Shown here in pieces: positions 32,241 through 43,484 of a stretch of 64,000 nucleotides of DNA (positions within the stretch are counted from its first letter, which is position 1; each line of letters opens with the position of its first letter). Origin of the DNA: Hetaerina americana (lineage: Eukaryota; Arthropoda; Insecta; Odonata; Calopterygidae); assembly GCA_022747635.1 (NCBI GenBank), contig JAKTNV010000003.1:31414551-31478550 (forward strand), written 5' to 3'. A program made the position numbers and the translations under genes. The notes under the pieces were generated by a model. It saw nothing but the letters and a program-made list of their open reading frames with translations, was not told the origin of the DNA and ran no database searches.

Positions 32241-33239
32241 GCATACTGGCCATGGGTTCTTAACCGGGAGATTCTCATGGCATTCTTAGCTAAAAAAATA
32301 CCCTAGCTCATCGACTCTCTGACTATGAGTTATTTCTAAGAACTCGCAGGCGTAACAAAGATATGGAGAACAAAGGCAGAACTATCACTAACATAGATAT
32401 CTAAATTTTTGGCAAAAAGGGCTCGTTACTCTAGTGTCAAAACGGAGCTCCAGTGCATCGAGCGTCAGTTTGAAAACTTAAGACAGTGGTTAACTGTATC
32501 AAAATAAACTATGTGATATACTAATTATTTGCCTAGATGCATATTACCATTTTCCGAGAGAGAGGTCTCGTTAAGCACTATATTTACTTGTAAGTATACG
32601 CATCAATACGGTGTATACAGAAAACGGTATCACGATTCGTGGCGGCAAATACTACTTCAGACTGATTGAATAGACTGACCGTGTATAGATTATTCAATAC
32701 TGGGATTTTTAAGAATAAGTGTAAAGCAGCCACTGGGTAATAAACTTCATTGAGCAGTGATTATTGTACTATTGTACTAATTCAAATATTGCTTGCATGT
32801 ATGAGCATTGTAAGAGCGACCGTTGCCACCAGAACAATTGTCTATTTGCAACGAGATTTATATAATAATATTATGCAAGGCAAGAGTATTAGGGAGAGGA
32901 AGAAAAAATCTTGAGAAAGAGTTCAGGAAAAAAAGGGGGAACAAAGAAGCAAGAAGGGGAATGTTAGAAGAGGGCTCTATGTACGGAAATTTACCAATAA
33001 CATACGAGATTATATGAGATTAGTGCAAAAGAAGGAACACTAAGAAGCCGGGTGAGGAAATTCATGACATCGGGAAAGAAATTACGCAGATCAAAGTAGA
33101 GCAACGTGAAGGAGGTACGTGAACCAATGGAAGGAAGGAAAGGAAGCGAACATTTGAGGCAGCTGAGCAAAAAACTGGGTGAGGAGGAAAAACACGAAGG
33201 AAAAAGAACACTGGGTGAAAGGATGATATGAGAGGATAG
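32241..33239. other. No recognised feature
   Basis: AT-rich, then purine-rich from about 32880. No coding motif seen. Confidence 0.4.
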
Positions 33240-33700
33240 AGAAAGAGAAATAGAGAAGGATAGAGAGAGGCAGCGGAGAGAGTACGCATGAGAATTGCAG
33301 GGAAGAGGATTCAGACGGAGGGTCGAAAGTTTGCCCCGAGGGAGGTCGGAAGAGAGGCGGGGAGGGCGAAGGATAGGTGAGGGGACATCATCATCAGCGT
33401 GTTTAATGTCACGGAAGATTTCCGCAAGGCGCCCGTTTCCTCTCTCTCTCTCGTCCTCCCACCCACAGGGTGTTTCTCATGTCCCAGCTCCACCCTCATC
33501 TCCTTTTCTCTCTCTCTCCTCCCACCTTCCCTCCCCTATTCAACGCTTTACCCACCCCGCTTCCTATCTTGGACCTCCCAAACGCCTCCTCCTTTCCTCC
33601 GGACGTTTCTTTCGGGAGTCCTTCAAGAGACCCTCACCAAAGCGTAAAGGACCGCCCAAAAGGACTTCGGCACTCCACAGGCCGTCCCACACATTTCCTC
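33240..33700. repeat. Purine-to-pyrimidine strand-switch island
   Basis: G+A-rich on the plus strand to about 33380, C+T-rich from 33430 to 33640, with a change-over of about 40 bp containing CATCATCATC. The open frames across it are low complexity. Confidence 0.65.
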
Positions 33701-34647
33701 CCTTTCAGAGAGATACCTCGAAACCCCCGACGGGCATGGAAGCACCACGATCAAAGATATTCCCTAAAGGGATATTCCTCAGAAGGGCTGCGCATTGAAG
33801 ATTTAACAACCATAGGCTTATTGAAATAAATAGAGACTGGAATAACTGAAGGAGATAATATTTGAGGGTCACTAATTGTACGCCACCAAAAGTTTTCATT
33901 GATCAGCGGTGATATTTTACTGCACAAACCTATCGATTTCCGTTCATCAAAAAATGTGGTGGTTTTTGCAGATATTTGAATCGTGGATAGACCGAAACCT
34001 AATGCCTTTAAAATATGTCAAAGCAAAATGTTGGGCAGTCGCATCGTCATGCGATTACTACTCTACTCGAAACTACCTTCTCCCCGGAGAATGGCATGGT
34101 TCTTTCAAAAAAGCTCATTGATATTAAAATGTGTAATTCTTTGTGTTCTTTGATAAAAAAATGCTATGTTCCCATAAAATGAACCTGTCTTCGATGATCG
34201 TCAAATATACTTTATAATAAAACGTAATAAAAATTGAAGAAACTTCTTTTTAATTATAAAATATGCCGAAAGCCATATCAATCCGTGGACGGGTTTAATT
34301 TTCCATGCTGAAATTTAAAACTATAGTATTCTAGAGAATGAGTATTTCACCACAGAGAACAGGTTTGCTTTTCTTATCAACAGTAACTAAGGCATTCGTA
34401 AATTATAAGGGAAAAAATTGGATGACATTGCTCAAACTGTTTATTTCAGCCTAATTTCAAATGCAATTTCCTTAATTTGGGTACGTTGCGCTACGTAAAT
34501 TCATGGCTTATTTGAAAACGTTGAGGCATAATGATGCTTTAAGTAGTTATTAGAGAAGGTGGCCGACGGCTAAGGTCATTTGCGCCATTAGACGTACGAG
34601 GGAATTCGTTACAGGTAGGATAGTCTGGAAATATATGGTTGATAGAG
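33701..34647. other. No recognised feature
   Basis: AT-rich DNA, nothing supported. Confidence 0.4.
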
Positions 34648-34885
34648 CCTGGCGTCGGCATTAGCTTACCTACTCTTAACGAACGGCGCCAAGGGGTCCA
34701 CAGTTAGAGATCAAATCCTTGACGTTGACGACTCCACTTGAAGTGCTCTTCAAATAGCAACCCAGGTAGATATTGGATTACCATTGAAAAATATTCCTGC
34801 CAACACCAGAATTCGAACCCGGACCCTCGAGTGTGGAGAACCACTTGATTAGCCATCGCATCAAGCCGATCCCTTAAAGAATAAG
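34648..34885 (-). mobile_element. tRNA-derived SINE, family 1 copy d
   Basis: Minus-strand copy. Reading inversely, the B box GGTCCGGGTTCGAATTC comes from 34810-34826, and the body keeps GGACCCCTTGGCGCCG (34684-34699). The region GCGATGGCTAATCAAGTGG at the tRNA end fits an A box. Confidence 0.75.
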
Positions 34886-35880
34886 ACTACTGACACGGTT
34901 ATCAGACAGCACCTTACCGTCGCATATAACTCACCGCGAAAGCCTTAGTCAGAAGAAGAATTCTTCATTCACCATTAATTGAGCGACCATTTTAGATGCA
35001 TTCAAAAAGCTTAACTCCTAGTGAGTCTACGGAATCATTTTTGGCGTAGCGAGAAAATGCATAGCTTTCCTAAAAATGTGTTATTTTCATTTCATTTTTT
35101 GAACCTTATTTGCAGCTATTAGTTACCAGACTGATCCTGAAATTTTATAAACTATATTCAAGTTAATATGAATATAATAAAGAATCCAAATAGTTACTTC
35201 ATTAATCATCTGGCTTTAATGTCCTCAGAAAAACATACATAACTAATTGATACTTATCCCCCTATGTTTGTTTGGCAGTGATACGTACGGAAATGTCGAA
35301 AGTTTAGAGGATGAAGTTCATAAGGGGAGACTTCGTTCGGATGGTAAAGTATGTGAAGGAGAAACGAATCTTACGATTTATCCAATGGACTGCATATTTA
35401 TTACGTAAATATAAACTAAAGCATATCAAGTAAAATCGCACGATTGATACCTTTATCGTAAGATCAATCTATTACTCATTATTTTAGTCTCCAAGAACAC
35501 AATTCCAGGATACATCATACATCTATTGTTACACTTTATGAAATTCTATGCAATTAATTATAAAGCGGCTTTTCTTTACATTTTTTTAATTCTCGAATCA
35601 CTGTTTTCTGTTACTTCGTCATGCTGTGCTCACAGCATAACAGAACTTCATGGGAAACCACATGGCGGACCTGGCTCCCCATGCCCAGAATGTATGGATT
35701 ATATGTGCCAAAAGAGTTACTTAAGTCTAAGCTCTACTCTAACCAATCAAGACTACACTTTGGGTCAATTATAAAGGTGGTGGTGAATCTAATAAATCCT
35801 AAGATTAATCAATTGATGATCACCAGTTTATCATGGTTAAAAATACAACTTTTTGATTTTTTTCTTATTTTGTCGCTTGC
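34886..35880. other. No recognised gene; one short secreted-like frame
   Basis: An 82-codon plus-strand frame at 35526-35774 begins with a hydrophobic stretch (AAFLYIFLILESLF) and continues with a Cys-containing part (GGPGSPCPECMDYMCQ). I do not recognise it, and it may be chance. The rest is AT-rich. Confidence 0.25.
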
Positions 35881-36330
35881 AGTGTATTCTTGTATGACTC
35901 AGAAACTTAGTCGTTGTGGCAAGAGAATAACCGCAGATTGGATGCTTTCTAGATGTGGGGGTGGAGAAGAACGGAAAAAATAGAAGCAAGGTAAAAAAAG
36001 CATTGAAGTTCTAGGCATGGTAGTTAAAGTAAGAAATTTGATTGGAGAAATTCGAAGAATGCATGTGAACAAAGGATGTATGAGAATGAAGGAAACTGAG
36101 AGATAGTGGGATGGTGAAGACAATAGCGAGGCAATAGAGGGGAGAATACCGGGAAAGTGAGGATAAGGAAGGAAAAATTTGGCATTTTTGATGAAAATAA
36201 GGGAGGTAGAAAGCCTTCAAAGATAAAAAATGAGTTCTTATGATACACTTTATAGTACTTGAGAATATTTCGTGTCACGTTAATTAGGGATTGAGATTGA
36301 TGCATCATCATTAACCTACCCTAAATCGGG
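35881..36330 (+). pseudogene. LINE ORF2 C-terminal remnant
   Basis: One frame from 35881 reads SVFLYDSET, a stop where the family has Trp, then LWQENNRRLDAF, a stop, and MWGWRRTEKIEAR. This is the standard C-terminal segment of a class of animal LINE reverse transcriptases (LYGSETWTL..., RRLEAFEMWCWRRMEKI). Further on, in shifted frames, VRNLIGEIRR and EAIEGRIPGK keep the spacing of the following conserved blocks. The polymerase domain is not present. Stops and frameshifts make it inactive. Confidence 0.75.
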
Positions 36331-37031
36331 AGACTACTGCTACTCCTATTAATGGCGCATTACGGCTTCCGAAAGTACCCTATCCTAGAAAAACAATTGC
36401 ATAAATAATTTTATACGGCTAATTTATAAACAAAACTAAAATTAAGAGGTTTTCGAGAAAAAGGAAGAGATGAAATATGAGTTCATAAGTAAATGATGTC
36501 AAGAACGTTGAATAAGGATTTTAAGATTAGTATCGTTTAAAATTCTATATTTAGCGCGGTTTTGCACGGTTTTTGTGCGGAAAATTAGTCAAATTAGAGG
36601 TTTTGAGATGTCGGTGTGGAAAATAATGGAAAAAGTTAAATGAAAGGAAAGGGAACCAAACGGAGAGGCGCTATGCATGCTGGGGGGGGGGAGAGATGAT
36701 TGTTTGGGGTAATCCTACAGAGACAGGAAAGTGCCCCGGAAAGTTAAGTGCCAGGAAATTCCCTCATGACGATACACGAGATAGGTGAGGGAATGTTGAA
36801 GATAGAAGGGAGACGTTAGGAAAACTTGAAAGTTGGAGGGAGAGGAAGGAAGTCATGAGGTGGACGGGATAAATGGAGGTAGAATGTGTGTAGCATTGAA
36901 GAACAGCTCCATTAAATGTGAAGTGTCAGTTTGTCTAGTAAGACGAAGCTAAGAAATGTGTGTGATGATAAGTCGGGGTCCTTCCAAAATCCAACTTAAT
37001 GATAATTTACCGAATAGAAACAATAATAACT
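36331..37031. other. No recognised feature
   Basis: AT-rich, then purine-rich at 36640-36870 with a run of ten G at about 36681-36690. Nothing else seen. Confidence 0.4.
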
Positions 37032-37901
37032 CAAGGTCTGTCCCAAAAGTAGTAGGACTAAGTTGATTGAAACAGATTATTGCCAGAATTGATACATTCA
37101 CTCAAAGTCTTCGAGGTAGCTCCTTGTGGGTCCGCACACCGCTACCATCGGGTTTAAAACTCCTTGTACGCCATCTGGAAGGCGGCGCCCGGAATGCCGC
37201 TAAGCTCCTTCGTCACGGTCTGCTGTAACGTTTCCACCGAGTCGTTGTGATGTTCTTTCAGCACGCATTTGAGGCGGGGGAAGAGTAATAAGTCTGGTAG
37301 GGCTGGAAAAAAATTTGGATCCTTACGTAAATGGCCGAGAAGCTCTTGGCATATCCGCGTGCCAGTTTCGCGTGTCAACGTTTTCGGTCGCAAGGCAATT
37401 CACATCACTCTTAGGGATGCGAAGTTCATCAGACACCATGCGAACACTTCATCTGTGATCCCTGTCCAACAAAATCTTCACTCTTGCAACAATTTCGCCA
37501 CTTTTTGAGGTCGAAGGACGTCCTAAACTTTCGGCGTCCTCAACATCTTCCCTACCCTCCCGAAAGGACTTGTGCTACTCAAAAACACCCAATATGTTCA
37601 TAGCGTTATCACCATAAGCTGAATTGAGCATGTCATAAGTTTTTTCCCGATTTCGTCCAGTTTAACGCAAAATTTGATGGCGAAGCGCTTTTCCAATAAC
37701 CAGTTAATGATGGAGCGTACGAGGTGACGTTATAGAGGTTGCGCAAACGAACAATCCGCACTCCCAAAGGTTGGGAACTGTTTGCCACCGGTCTCCAGTA
37801 TTTTCTGAGACTGTCCTCCCTTGTACTCAACCATAGAAATCGCCACCCGTTGGTCCGTCTATTCGGGAAAAATTAAGTCACTACTAATGAGAGAGACTTT
37901 G
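37032..37901 (-). mobile_element. Mariner element, family A copy 2, internally deleted
   Basis: 870-bp minus-strand element. The end at 37032 reads CAAGGTCTGTCCCAAAAGTA. The opposite end, read inversely, is CAAAGTCTCTCTCATTAGTA, with TA just outside. It shares its leader and N-terminal coding region with the copies at 22.4 kb and 54.7 kb, but its internal deletion lies at a different place and it keeps the C-terminus. Confidence 0.85.
37154..37850 (-). pseudogene. Mariner transposase remnant with C-terminus
   Basis: Minus-strand relic. The N-terminal part is recognisable from GVRIVRLRNLYNVTS to GVFE*HKSFREGREDVEDAE. After further stops comes RICQELLGHLRKDPNFF, which is joined by a deletion to PDLLLFPRLKCVLKEHHND and ends VTKELSGIPGAAFQMAYKEF before the TAA at 37154. 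The last catalytic Asp survives in PDLLLFPR. The first two are in the deleted part. Confidence 0.8.
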
Positions 37902-38409
37902 TATATTAGTTCATAATGCATTTCTAATTATAGCCGATAAAAAGTGAAAATTTAGTTCCTGGGTTAAGATATGTTCCAATCGATCATCATGACGATACAC
38001 CAATGAATCATCATTTCATTTAAGGTAAGCACCGCGGTCTGTGACATTTAATGCTGTGAACTCAAATTAAAACGGTTAAGAATTTCAGGTCATGATTAAA
38101 AAAATATTTCATTTAAATACAAAGACAATGACATATGGTTAAATTGTGGATATTCAGAGCATTATTAGGAACGGTATTAAATTATTAGAACAGAATTAAC
38201 TAAAGGGAAGCTCTGTTTAACTCTCATGATTACACTGGTTGCAACTAAGACTCATTATAGGCTTACTATTGTCATTTAGTTTTCGGTTTTAAAATAAAAC
38301 AATACAAACCCATTCGCTTTTAGCATAAAAAAGGTGAGTATTACTGTGATAATAAGATTTTTTATAATGTACGAGTACATTACACAGGATACGGCTCTCT
38401 TTATCCTAC
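37902..38409. other. No recognised feature
   Basis: AT-rich, nothing supported. Confidence 0.4.
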
Positions 38410-38413
38410 GATT
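38410..38413 (+). repeat. Left 4-bp target duplication of the solo LTR
   Basis: GATT, repeated at 38964-38967. Confidence 0.75.
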
Positions 38414-38582
38414 TGTCGCCGGGCAAAACCCAAAGCCTGTAACGCGACATGATATGGGGCGGGCGCCAGCCAGCGCTATCAAACATTAGTCATCTGGCCT
38501 TTCCAATCAACTCCTGCCGCCCCTGGCCTACTCCGTCGTACGGACAATGACCGAGGCTGCCCTTTGTACCCGGACCAGCCCT

Positions 38583-38588
38583 TATAAG
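38583..38588 (+). promoter_or_regulatory. LTR TATA box
   Basis: TATAAG within CCCTTATAAGCTCG. Transcription would start some 25-30 bp downstream, at about 38610. Confidence 0.5.
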
Positions 38589-38620
38589 CTCGCGAGTCTG
38601 AGTGTCGGTACCTTGTCCTT

Positions 38621-38820
38621 TCCCCGCCTTGCCCGCGCTCTCTCCGGTCTCCCTCGCAGGAGACCAGAAGCGCCTTCCAGTCCTTACCCCTGCCTTCCCC
38701 GCGCTCTCTTCGGTCTCCCTCGCAGGAGACCAGAGGCGCCAGCCATCCTTGTTCTCCCCTTTCCTTCCCAGCGCCCTCGCCGGTCTCTCTAGAAGGAGTC
38801 CCGGTTGTGCGCCATCCTAC
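38621..38820 (+). repeat. Three tandem ~66-70-bp repeats inside the LTR
   Basis: The block CGGTCTCCCTCGCAGGAGAC starts at 38645 and again at 38711 (period 66). A diverged third copy (CGGTCTCTCTAGAAGGAG) starts at 38781. Such repeats in LTRs often act as enhancer or packaging elements, but nothing here shows which. Confidence 0.85.
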
Positions 38821-38887
38821 CTGCGCTCTGACCTCACCGACCCAGGCCCGCTCGGTTAGTAAGTTACCATTGTAATCCATAGATAGT

Positions 38888-38893
38888 AATAAA
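38888..38893 (+). terminator. LTR polyadenylation signal
   Basis: AATAAA, 70 bp before the LTR end. Confidence 0.5.
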
Positions 38894-38963
38894 TGATTGA
38901 CCACTCGACCACTGGTTTAACCACTCAGATGCACTGAACTCTGCGTCGTCCACCCCTACGACA

Positions 38964-38967
38964 GATT
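38964..38967 (+). repeat. Right 4-bp target duplication of the solo LTR
   Basis: GATT, matching 38410-38413. Confidence 0.75.
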
Positions 38968-39769
38968 TGCAGTAATTAAAATCTACAAACATTGCAGGCG
39001 TATTTCATGTTTTAGAGTATTATAGTTCTTTCCCTTTGGGAAAATTTAAAATCCCCTGTACTAGACATTGGGACAAGGACTTGGACTTTTACTTTTTAAG
39101 AAGTTTTATTTTCAGAAAACTGTTTTAAATTGGCTAATTTTTACTATCTGTTGTCGAGAATATTCTTTGCCAGAGAAAACAGAGAGCTCAAAGAACACGG
39201 AAAAGACAAATCATATAGTCCCTAATTCGATACCAGAAATGTTTTGTGATTTTACAGGGTTTTTAAGAAAAAAACGTGAAAATGAAACAGCTGTGTGCCC
39301 ACGAGAGCCAGCTGCTAGACTTGAATAATATGAATTGTTTTCGAATCAAAGATTTACTATGCATAAAAGTTAAAATTATACACATAAATGATTATGCGTT
39401 GATTGCATATTTAATTGCCTGGTATTGTTATAATGTGTATGAATTCTTAAGAGAGTACCAAAGTTTTGCCAAATATACTAAAATCCTTGCGACGTTACTA
39501 CTTTCATTACGAAGACAACAGTAGTATTAGTGACCCGCTGTGATGATAGAAAACCTTCTATAAAAACCGCAAACATGTGAAAACAAAAGATCTACGAGCA
39601 AGGGCTTAAAATATTCAACCAGTTAGGCTTAATTTCTTTGCATCGCAGGCCTCATTAAGACGGTAAAAAGTTGAATGAGATGTTATGCAATTAACTCAAG
39701 AACTTTAGAACCGAATGCGCTGATATCAGCGCGGAGCAAAGGAAGCAGGGAAGTATCCAACGGACAACG
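38968..39769. other. No recognised feature
   Basis: AT-rich, short chance frames only. Confidence 0.4.
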
Positions 39770-40440
39770 AAAGTATTGAAGGTAGAAAAAGCTTAGGACT
39801 AGCTTTAGGGGAGACTGAGGGGACAGAGGGAGGGAAGTCTCAGTAAGATGTGGATGCGAAGGGAAGGGTCGCAGGAAATCAGATAGGTGGATGAAGAGAG
39901 GAGGGAAGAGGAAGAGAGAAGGGGGGCACAAGAGGGGCGGGATGGGGATGAGGAGAAGGATCAGTTGCGGAACGGGAATCCAGCCAAGTCAGCGAATACC
40001 TATCATCCCGGCCTAGAGACCAACCTTCTTCCCTTTTTCCTTCACTTTACCCCCTTCTCCCAACATACTTACATCGCTTCGAGCTATACGTCCCTTACCT
40101 CTCCCCGCACTCCTACCATTGGATCTGGGGAGGAACGCATCCAATCCTCCCCCACCACTTCCTCCCACAGAGAAGCACCCTCCCCCGCCTTCGCCTCGTC
40201 CCCACCCTCCTATACCTCCCCTGTCCCTGTGGCCAACCATCCTCGCTTTGAGAGGCTGCGTTCTTTCAGGTTTGATCCTCGGGAATCCTTATCGCATTTG
40301 GTGGGAGATTGAAGAAGGAGAGAACGAGGCTTTAGGTCAAGAAGCGAAGTGGAAGGAGGAGAGGAGGAAGTAGACGGAAGGATAACGACCGAGGAGGTGA
40401 GCGATAAAGAGAAAGACTAGGTAAATGGCACGGAGTAGCA
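39770..40440. repeat. Purine-to-pyrimidine-to-purine strand-switch island
   Basis: G+A-rich at 39805-39960, C+T-rich at 40020-40260, G+A-rich again at 40300-40440. Frames across it are low complexity on both strands. Confidence 0.65.
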
Positions 40441-42386
40441 AAGAAATTAGGAAAACTGCAAGGTAAAGTGTAGATTAGACGAGGGTCGTGAGATGGGAGG
40501 TAAATATAATTGGCAAATGTTTCGATGTGCTTGTGTCAAGTTCAATAATATCTAAATTAAAGGAAAGTTGAAATTCCAATTCTAATAATTTTATGGATTC
40601 ATTTCATATTTTTTCATGCTGTTAAGATTACTTTTCGGAAATAGAGGTGAACAATCACTTTCCCACTAAAATGTTTGGTATACTCCTTTGTCAATGGTCT
40701 TTTTTTTCAAATAGGTTGTTGAAGATATACGTGATGATTGGAAATAATACTATCCTCGCTCAAAGCGACACTTGAACCCCAATAAGTTATGTGTGCAAGC
40801 ATTCTCTCATACTTCAAATACTTATTTTCCGAATCTCTTAGTGAGTAAGCGGTAAGCGCTTTATTTTCCTAGGGGGTAATATGTGGGAAAATGATTTACT
40901 ATTTGTATGTGCGAAAGAAGGACCACTAACAGCCTTTGCCTTGCCAAGTGGCTCAAGAATCTAAGGAGAAGAGGCCCATTCCCGACACAGAGTAAACTAA
41001 TTTTATCTAAGTGTTTCAGTCAGGGAAAAATTACAACACCAAATCGCCTCTCTGACACATGAAATACTAGCGAAGTTAAAGTTATGAGTTTTAAAGTTCG
41101 ATCACCGAGATGAGAATTTATACCAATAAATAGCTAGATTCGCTTTAAATGATCTTAAAGAAGGTACACATACCTTATCTAAGATAATAAGATAGTAAGG
41201 TGATGATTTCCTATTCGTTTAAAATTACGATTTGTTAAACTAATTGGATATAGCTCACCATCGTTTTTGAATTGAATTATATCAAAATATTTCAAATTTA
41301 ACAGTAAAATTTAAAAAATAGATTTTATGGCTAAAACAAAAAGTATTAGCTAAAATATTAACTAGTTATTTTTCAAATTAAATAGTGTTTCGTCTTGGCA
41401 TACTCAAATATGCAATTAGGATATATTAAAAACGTTCCATTAATAGACCATTTCTGTGATCGTGAATAGTATTGACAACATTATCTAGGTTAGGAAACAA
41501 GCACTACGTTATGTTGATTATATTTCACGGCAAATATCTTATATTAGCAGAAAAAATTAACTGAGATGCCGACGTGGAAAAGAACAGGTTTCAACGTGCT
41601 CTTGTTCAACGTTCCACAGTTCTCTAGAAGTTCAGCCACACCGCTACTAATCTCTGAGAGGAGAGAAAAAACTAATATGTTGGATATGGCATCTTAAGGG
41701 AAGTTATAAAAAAATCACAAATAAATGGACAAGTATTTTTTATTCCTGTAATTATGGGCACAATGATGCTACAATCATAGGATTTCGACACTACCAAATA
41801 CCTAATTGGGTTATTCCTCTCACGAGGTGGTAGATGCCTTGGTTATACGTAAAAAAAGAAGAAAATCCTTAAGGAAACTAACAATACATATTACCTGCAC
41901 CATTACCGTTTCGCATCAAGGTTTTTGTGACTCTTACTGATTTTTCTAATGCTTTTCACGGTCTAATGACTCAGAAGGACATTGAAAGAGGGTGACTCGG
42001 GAGAAAAGGACTAGATTGTTACATTTAAAAAGGTAATTGGTAATTCAGGGTTATAGGCGTACTTCTGTACATAATTTAATACTTTGGTTGTGATATTTAT
42101 TCTCATAGTACACTCTAAAGCCGCGTTTAATGCAATAATTTTGGCTTAACTATTCCAGTGGCATCGTGTGAATTAATAGATTCGGTGTAACTCTTCGTCA
42201 CATTTTTTATAATAAGATTTCTCAGGGCGAAATTACTTTTCTTCGAAAATTTGAGATAGTTAACGGGATTCAGCGGAAATGTTTGTGATTATTTATGCCG
42301 TCATGCTTGTTAAGGTTGTACAATTCTGAAATGATAGATAGGTAGAATGGTTTCAGGGGTCACTTTGTGGAAGCGATTCATATGAA
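40441..42386. other. AT-rich stretch, nothing recognised
   Basis: Nearly 2 kb without a supported feature. Confidence 0.45.
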
Positions 42387-42533
42387 AAAAGAAATACATA
42401 GTTATTCCACATATATTTTACTAAACATGACCTAGGTTTCAACTTACAAAGTCATCATCTGATGATGACTTTGTAAGTCGAAACCTAGGTCATGTTTAAT
42501 AAAATATATGTGGAATAACTATGTATTTCTTTT
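42387..42533. mobile_element. Foldback element H5, 73-bp arms, hammerhead-like core
   Basis: Arms 42387-42459 and 42461-42533 pair at 71 of 73 positions around a single central base, giving an almost uninterrupted 147-bp hairpin. The plus strand at 42459-42491 reads CTGATGA, T, a GACTT/AAGTC stem with a TGT loop, GAAA, then CCTAGGTC. This is the order of a hammerhead ribozyme (CUGAUGA, stem II, GAAA, short stem III, UC cleavage site) apart from one extra base before stem II. The GAAACCTAGGTC block recurs in the foldback at 61.9 kb. Penelope-like elements carry such motifs at their ends. Confidence 0.75.
42459..42491 (+). ncRNA. Hammerhead-ribozyme-like motif
   Basis: CTGATGA (42459-42465), stem II 42467-42471 with 42475-42479, GAAA at 42480-42483, CCTAGG at 42484-42489, TC at 42490-42491. 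The core bases are canonical except that T42466 is an insertion before stem II, and stem III would be only 2-3 bp. Activity is therefore uncertain. Minimal hammerheads with very short stem III are known from Penelope-like elements and work as dimers. Confidence 0.45.
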
Positions 42534-43214
42534 GTGAAATGATATATAGGTATCAATACCATGATACCAACTATGCAACTCCACAGTTGTTCAGAAAGAA
42601 TTGAGTCAAGGTATTGCCTTTAGTATTTGGTCGCAATAGTGGGCTAATATTGGAATATTAGAAAGAATAAATCTTAAAAATATTAATACCATACATTCGA
42701 ATGAGTCCAGAAATTTCTCTTAACTTTTCTCTTAAATGATCTGGGGACATTTTGAGCTGCATTTTATTGAATCATAGGGAAATATTAATTTTTTGTCTTG
42801 TGGTTTAAAAAACCGTTGAAATGAAAGAGAAAAACTAACATTGGGGATTCATGCCCGTGGAAAAAAATCATCTTTCTCCATTTAGTTGATGCTATTGGTA
42901 TGGAATGAAGATAATTTTACAATAATATTCACCTCCAGGGATTGCATGTAAATTAGTTATAACCTAACAATAATAATGGTATAAAACATACTATTAGTGA
43001 AGGAAAAACCGGAAAAAATAGAAGATAACTATTCTCTGGGAAGGAGAATTAACTACAATGGGTGAAGAAATAAAGATTCAGTGAGCTAATATATCCAGAT
43101 AAATAATTCATTGTCCCGAAGAGATAGCTATTGTGAGCAAGTGATGAAACCATTAGGTAAACATTGAACTAAAACATGCATCTGCGATAAAGGGAACTAA
43201 TGACAGGAGCAACA
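42534..43214. other. No recognised feature
   Basis: AT-rich; nothing supported. Confidence 0.4.
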
Positions 43215-43224
43215 GGAATGAATG
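43215..43224 (+). repeat. Left 10-bp direct repeat of the third tRNA-unit insertion
   Basis: GGAATGAATG, repeated exactly at 43475-43484. Confidence 0.7.
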
Positions 43225-43474
43225 CCAATGCAACAACTTCAGAGAGTAAAAATCAATTGCCTTGACCTGGATTCGAACCCGGATCCCTCAATGTCCGGTC
43301 TAGTGCTTTAGCCAGTTAAGCTATTGAGGCGTCCTCTTCGTCTGAAATTTTGTTTTGTTCAAGGCGAATAATTATTACACTCTGAAATTGTTACATAAAA
43401 ATCCATATCAGCGGATGACTCCGTTAAAAGTCACTCTTGCGGCATCTCCCGCAGTTTCTTTGGAATTTGTCAAA
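43225..43474. mobile_element. tRNA-bearing unit, third locus (inverted pair, truncated)
   Basis: A minus-strand tRNA-like part at the left is followed directly by a plus-strand fragment that starts at the tRNA 3' end (TTCAAGGCGAATAATTATTA) and runs into the unit body (CGGCATCTCCCGCAGTTTCT) to TTTGTCAAA. Both outer ends are therefore the side downstream of a tRNA, as in the 6.5-8.0 kb array. A 10-bp direct repeat flanks the insertion. It is older than the array (many substitutions) and arose independently. Confidence 0.75.
43258..43330 (-). tRNA. tRNA-like gene at the third locus
   Basis: 73 nt on the minus strand with diverged stems. The T arm reads CCGGGTTCGAATCCAGG and the D arm GCTTAACTGGCTAAAGC. 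A T5 run lies just after the 3' end (ATTGATTTTTAC). The anticodon loop is again CCGGACA-like without U33. Confidence 0.5.
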
Positions 43475-43484
43475 GGAATGAATG
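43475..43484 (+). repeat. Right 10-bp direct repeat of the third tRNA-unit insertion
   Basis: GGAATGAATG, matching 43215-43224. Confidence 0.7.

Larger units (their letters stand above)
38414..38963 (+). mobile_element. Solo LTR of an LTR retrotransposon (550 bp)
   Basis: It begins TGTCGCC and ends CTACGACA, so the ends form TGTCG/CGACA inverted termini. It is flanked by a 4-bp GATT duplication. Inside are a TATA box (TATAAG, 38583-38588) about 300 bp before a polyadenylation signal AATAAA (38888-38893), the normal promoter-to-polyA order in an LTR. No internal coding region or second LTR lies nearby, so this is a solo LTR left by recombination. The 4-bp duplication suits a Ty3/gypsy-type element, but the family cannot be fixed from an LTR alone. 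A minus-strand frame across it is an artefact of the CpG-rich repeats. Confidence 0.8.

Noticed and set aside
38479..38904. A 141-codon minus-strand frame with internal repeats
   Set aside because: It lies wholly inside the solo LTR, and its repeats are the LTR tandem repeats read backwards.
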